A stretch of 64,000 nucleotides of DNA from Ruminococcaceae bacterium UBA7075. GTDB lineage: Bacteria; Bacillota; Clostridia; Oscillospirales; Acutalibacteraceae. Below, one piece after another: positions 61,569-64,000 of the stretch; position 1 is the first letter of the stretch; the number at the start of each line of letters is the position of its first letter. Under the pieces are notes generated by a model that saw only the letters and a program-made list of their open reading frames with translations, had not been told where the DNA came from and did not search any database. The stretch covers positions 1 through 64,000 of the forward strand of contig DKZL01000071.1 of the NCBI GenBank assembly GCA_002493635.1. Reading direction: 5' to 3'. The translations under genes were made by a program, and so were the position numbers.

Positions 61569-63512
61569 ATGATTAATGTTGAACTTAAAGGCGGAGTAGT
61601 CAAAGAATTTGATGAAAACATTACTCCTGCCGAAATTGCTAAATCAATAGGAATGGGACTCTATAAGTCAGTATGCTGTGCAAGAGTTGACGGCAAGGTT
61701 GTTGACCTTCGCACACCGCTGACAAGCGATTGCCATGTTGATTTGCTTACATTTGACGATCCGGACGGTAAAAAGACTTTTTGGCACACTGCTTCTCATG
61801 TGCTCGCACAGGCAGTAAAACGACTTTATCCCGATGCAAAGTGTGCAATCGGTCCTGCCATTGACAATGGTTTTTACTATGATTTTGATGTAAAAAAGCC
61901 GTTTTCTCAGGATGATCTTGAAAAAATCAAGGCTGAAATGAAAAAGATTGTAAAATCGGGAGTTGAGCTTGAGCGCTTTGAGCTTTCTCCTGACGAAGCA
62001 ATTAAAAAGCTTGAGGAGATGAACGAGCCGTATAAGGTTGAGCTCGTAAAGGAACATGCTGATAATGGCGAAAAAATTACATTCTATAAACAGGATGATT
62101 TTACTGACCTTTGTGCAGGTCCTCATCTTATGAATGTTTCAGTGCTCAAAGCTGTTGAGCTTACAAACTGCACCGGTGCTTATTGGAGAGGCGATGCAAA
62201 TAATGCACAGCTTTGCCGTGTTTATGGTATTGCTTTCCCAAAAGCATCAATGCTTGAAGAGCATATTAAAATGCTTGAAGAGGCAAGAAAACGTGACCAT
62301 AACAAAATTGGCAGAGAGCTTGAATTGTTTACAACTGCCGATGTAATCGGACAGGGACTGCCGATTCTTCTTCCTAAGGGAGCAAGAGTTTTTCAGCTTT
62401 TACAGCGTTTTGTAGAGGACGAGGAACAGCGCCGTGGCTGGTTGCTTACAAAAACACCGTATATGGCTAAAAGTGATTTGTATAAAATAAGCGGTCACTG
62501 GGATCATTATCAGGACGGTATGTTTATACTTGGTGATCCTGATAAGGACGATGAGGTATATGCACTTCGTCCGATGACCTGTCCGTTCCAGTATCAGGCA
62601 TATCTCAACCGTCAGCGTTCATATCGTGACCTTCCTTTAAAATATAATGAAACATCGACGCTGTTCCGCAACGAGGCAAGCGGAGAAATGCACGGACTTA
62701 TCCGTGTGCGTCAGTTTACTCTTTCAGAAGGACACTTGATGTGTACTCCGGAGCAGCTTGAAGATGAATTCAGAGACTGTCTTGAGCTTGCTATATATAT
62801 GCTTAAAACACTTGGCCTTTATGATGATGTATCCTATCGTTTTTCACAGTGGGATCCTAATGATACTGAAAAATACATTGGTACACCTGAACAGTGGGAT
62901 GAGGCTCAGGGTATGATGCAGAAAATTCTTGATCATCTTGAAATTCCATATGTTATCGGTGTAGGTGAGGCTGCTTTCTACGGCCCTAAGCTTGATATTC
63001 AGATTAAGAATGTTTACGGCAAGGAGGATACTCTTATCACAATCCAGATTGACCAGATGCTTGCAAAGCAGTTCGGTATGGAGTATGTTGATAAGGACGG
63101 TACCAAGAAAACTCCTTGTATTATTCACAGAAGCTCTATCGGCTGCTATGAAAGAACTATGGCGCTTCTTATTGAAAAGTATGCAGGTGCATTCCCAATG
63201 TGGCTTGCTCCTACACAGGTAAAGCTTTTGCCGGTTGCCGACAGACATCTTGATTATGTTTATGAAATCAAAAAGGCACTCGAAGCACAGGGAATGCGTG
63301 TTGAGGTTGACAGTAGAAGCGAAAAAATCGGCTACAAAATCCGTGAGGCACAGCTTGAAAAAGTACCGTATATGTTTATTATCGGCGACAAGGATGTTGA
63401 GGCTCAGACTGTTTCTGTCCGTCACCGCAAAGAGGGTGATCTCGGCGCAATGAAGCTTGACGATTTCATTAAGATGGCAGTTGAAGAGATTGATACTAAG
63501 GCTATTAAATAA
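61569..63512 (+). CDS. thrS: Threonyl-tRNA synthetase
   Basis: Class II synthetase, 647 residues. TGS domain at 1-60, editing (SAD) domain at about 65-230 with HTASH and CAGPH metal/editing motifs, catalytic domain with motif 2 (FRNEASGEMHGLIRVRQFTL) and motif 3 (HRSSIGCYERTMALLIE), zinc ligands in MTCP, HGL and RSS context, and the anticodon-binding domain from about 545. GAGGAG precedes ATG 61569. Controlled by the T-box upstream. Confidence 0.97.
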   Translation: MINVELKGGVVKEFDENITPAEIAKSIGMGLYKSVCCARVDGKVVDLRTPLTSDCHVDLLTFDDPDGKKTFWHTASHVLAQAVKRLYPDAKCAIGPAIDNGFYYDFDVKKPFSQDDLEKIKAEMKKIVKSGVELERFELSPDEAIKKLEEMNEPYKVELVKEHADNGEKITFYKQDDFTDLCAGPHLMNVSVLKAVELTNCTGAYWRGDANNAQLCRVYGIAFPKASMLEEHIKMLEEARKRDHNKIGRELELFTTADVIGQGLPILLPKGARVFQLLQRFVEDEEQRRGWLLTKTPYMAKSDLYKISGHWDHYQDGMFILGDPDKDDEVYALRPMTCPFQYQAYLNRQRSYRDLPLKYNETSTLFRNEASGEMHGLIRVRQFTLSEGHLMCTPEQLEDEFRDCLELAIYMLKTLGLYDDVSYRFSQWDPNDTEKYIGTPEQWDEAQGMMQKILDHLEIPYVIGVGEAAFYGPKLDIQIKNVYGKEDTLITIQIDQMLAKQFGMEYVDKDGTKKTPCIIHRSSIGCYERTMALLIEKYAGAFPMWLAPTQVKLLPVADRHLDYVYEIKKALEAQGMRVEVDSRSEKIGYKIREAQLEKVPYMFIIGDKDVEAQTVSVRHRKEGDLGAMKLDDFIKMAVEEIDTKAIK

Positions 63513-63537
63513 ATCTGATTTATAGGGAAGGTGTAAT

Positions 63538-64000
63538 ATGTCAGGAAGTCTTACTCCGTATGATAAAAAAGCATACCGTGAGTCAAAACGCCGCCGAAAA
63601 CAGGCATTTAAGGCTGACAAAACGGGCAGAATTACACCTATAAGAACAAAAAAACGTAAAATTATAATTACAATTTCAGTAGCGGCTGTTGTATTTGTAT
63701 CAGCGGTTTGTGGGTATTTTATGCTTTCTTCTTATACCGATTCAGAGGGCGAAAACGTTCAGACTGTTGCTGAACTTGAGCAAAATGAGCTTTTAACGGT
63801 TGTAAGTCAGTCGCATCCTGTTGAACAATCGTATGTTCCGGTACTCGAACATTTTGAAAATTTTGAGGTTAATGCGCTAATGCTTGACTCAATCAGAGAG
63901 ATGTTTGAAAATGCTGATTCTGATGGTATTAATCTGAAAATTATTAATGCCTATATCCCTTTTGATGTACAGCAAAAGATGCATGAGCAAAAGCTTGAGG
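63538..64000 (+). CDS. VanY-like D-Ala-D-Ala carboxypeptidase (partial, runs off window)
   Basis: ATG 63538 with GGGAAGG upstream opens a frame to the window end (154 codons). Basic N-terminus (RESKRRRKQAFK; KKRKIIITISV), one membrane segment (VAAVVFVSAVCGYFM), then LLTVVSQSHPVEQSYVPVLE and MLDSIREMFENADSDGINLK followed by IINAYIPFDVQQKMHEQK. This fits the start of the VanY/peptidase M15B domain (N--HP---Y-P-L ... G--L-I-S-YR----Q---). The metal-binding part would lie beyond the window. The usual SGYRS is here NAYIP, so activity is uncertain. Confidence 0.7.
   Translation, partial: MSGSLTPYDKKAYRESKRRRKQAFKADKTGRITPIRTKKRKIIITISVAAVVFVSAVCGYFMLSSYTDSEGENVQTVAELEQNELLTVVSQSHPVEQSYVPVLEHFENFEVNALMLDSIREMFENADSDGINLKIINAYIPFDVQQKMHEQKLE

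Noticed and set aside
1..64000. CRISPR array
   Set aside because: No regularly spaced direct repeats and no cas genes on either strand.

Overview
The window looks like chromosome from a low-GC, anaerobic, endospore-forming Clostridia member, probably a gut Ruminococcaceae/Oscillospirales relative. The grounds are an electron-bifurcating [FeFe] hydrogenase operon, a spore-coat cotJABC operon, a T-box-controlled thrS, an AgrC/AgrA-type two-component system, a Wzy-type exopolysaccharide locus and AT-rich intergenic DNA. Genus-level placement is inference.

Layout. 0.1-3.3 kb: nitroreductase, decayed IS/zinc-ribbon debris, and a leftward LytTR response regulator/GHKL sensor kinase pair. 3.5-11.4 kb: a divergent surface operon (a degenerate receiver protein, a 1970-residue GLUG-repeat surface protein and three small secreted or anchored proteins). 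11.7-12.7 kb: a decayed IS91-family element. 13.0-30.1 kb: an exopolysaccharide/capsule locus with a BY-kinase pair, initiating sugar transferase, dTDP-rhamnose genes, glycosyltransferases, pyruvyl transferase, EpsG-like polymerase, Wzx flippase and UDP-glucose dehydrogenase. 30.3-35.7 kb: a dead mobilizable element (relaxase with a nonsense codon, serine recombinase with a frameshift) that truncates a TPR gene, followed by tRNA-Leu(CAG). 36.1-42.6 kb: WYL regulator, HydABC hydrogenase and a membrane protein. 42.8-49.6 kb: NSS transporter, AraC/GyrI regulator, an HhH-GPD-like protein, an Lsa-type ABC-F protein behind a structured leader, two GNAT enzymes and gene debris. 58.9-64 kb: a lipoprotein-like or SpoIID-like protein, a membrane protein, T-box plus thrS, and the start of a VanY-like peptidase.

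Main finding. The spore-coat manganese catalase gene cotJC is split in two by a 7,911-bp element. The 5' part (62 codons, behind cotJA and cotJB) ends at 58001-58004, and the 3' part begins at 50090-50093. Both junctions carry the 4-bp sequence ACCT. Joining them restores an uninterrupted reading frame of about 210 codons. The element's own ends carry 12-bp inverted arms (11/12 matching), each exactly 9 bp from the ACCT core, as expected of a serine-integrase attP. An apparently intact large serine recombinase lies at one end, and its last 16 codons are host cotJC DNA read on the other strand. The element also carries a HipB/HipA-like pair with a 26-bp palindromic operator, an ion transporter, a Zn-ribbon XRE regulator, a DUF6076 protein, a truncated AAA ATPase and a small ORF just before the recombinase. 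This is the architecture of skin-like intervening elements that leave a sporulation gene in the mother cell. Whether this one excises during sporulation is inference and can be tested.

How parts fit together. The LytTR system probably controls the adjacent surface operon. The EPS locus is one long rightward transcription unit from a good sigma-A-type promoter. The two mobile elements differ sharply in state: the one in the TPR gene is broken in every key gene, while the one in cotJC keeps an intact recombinase and clean ends.
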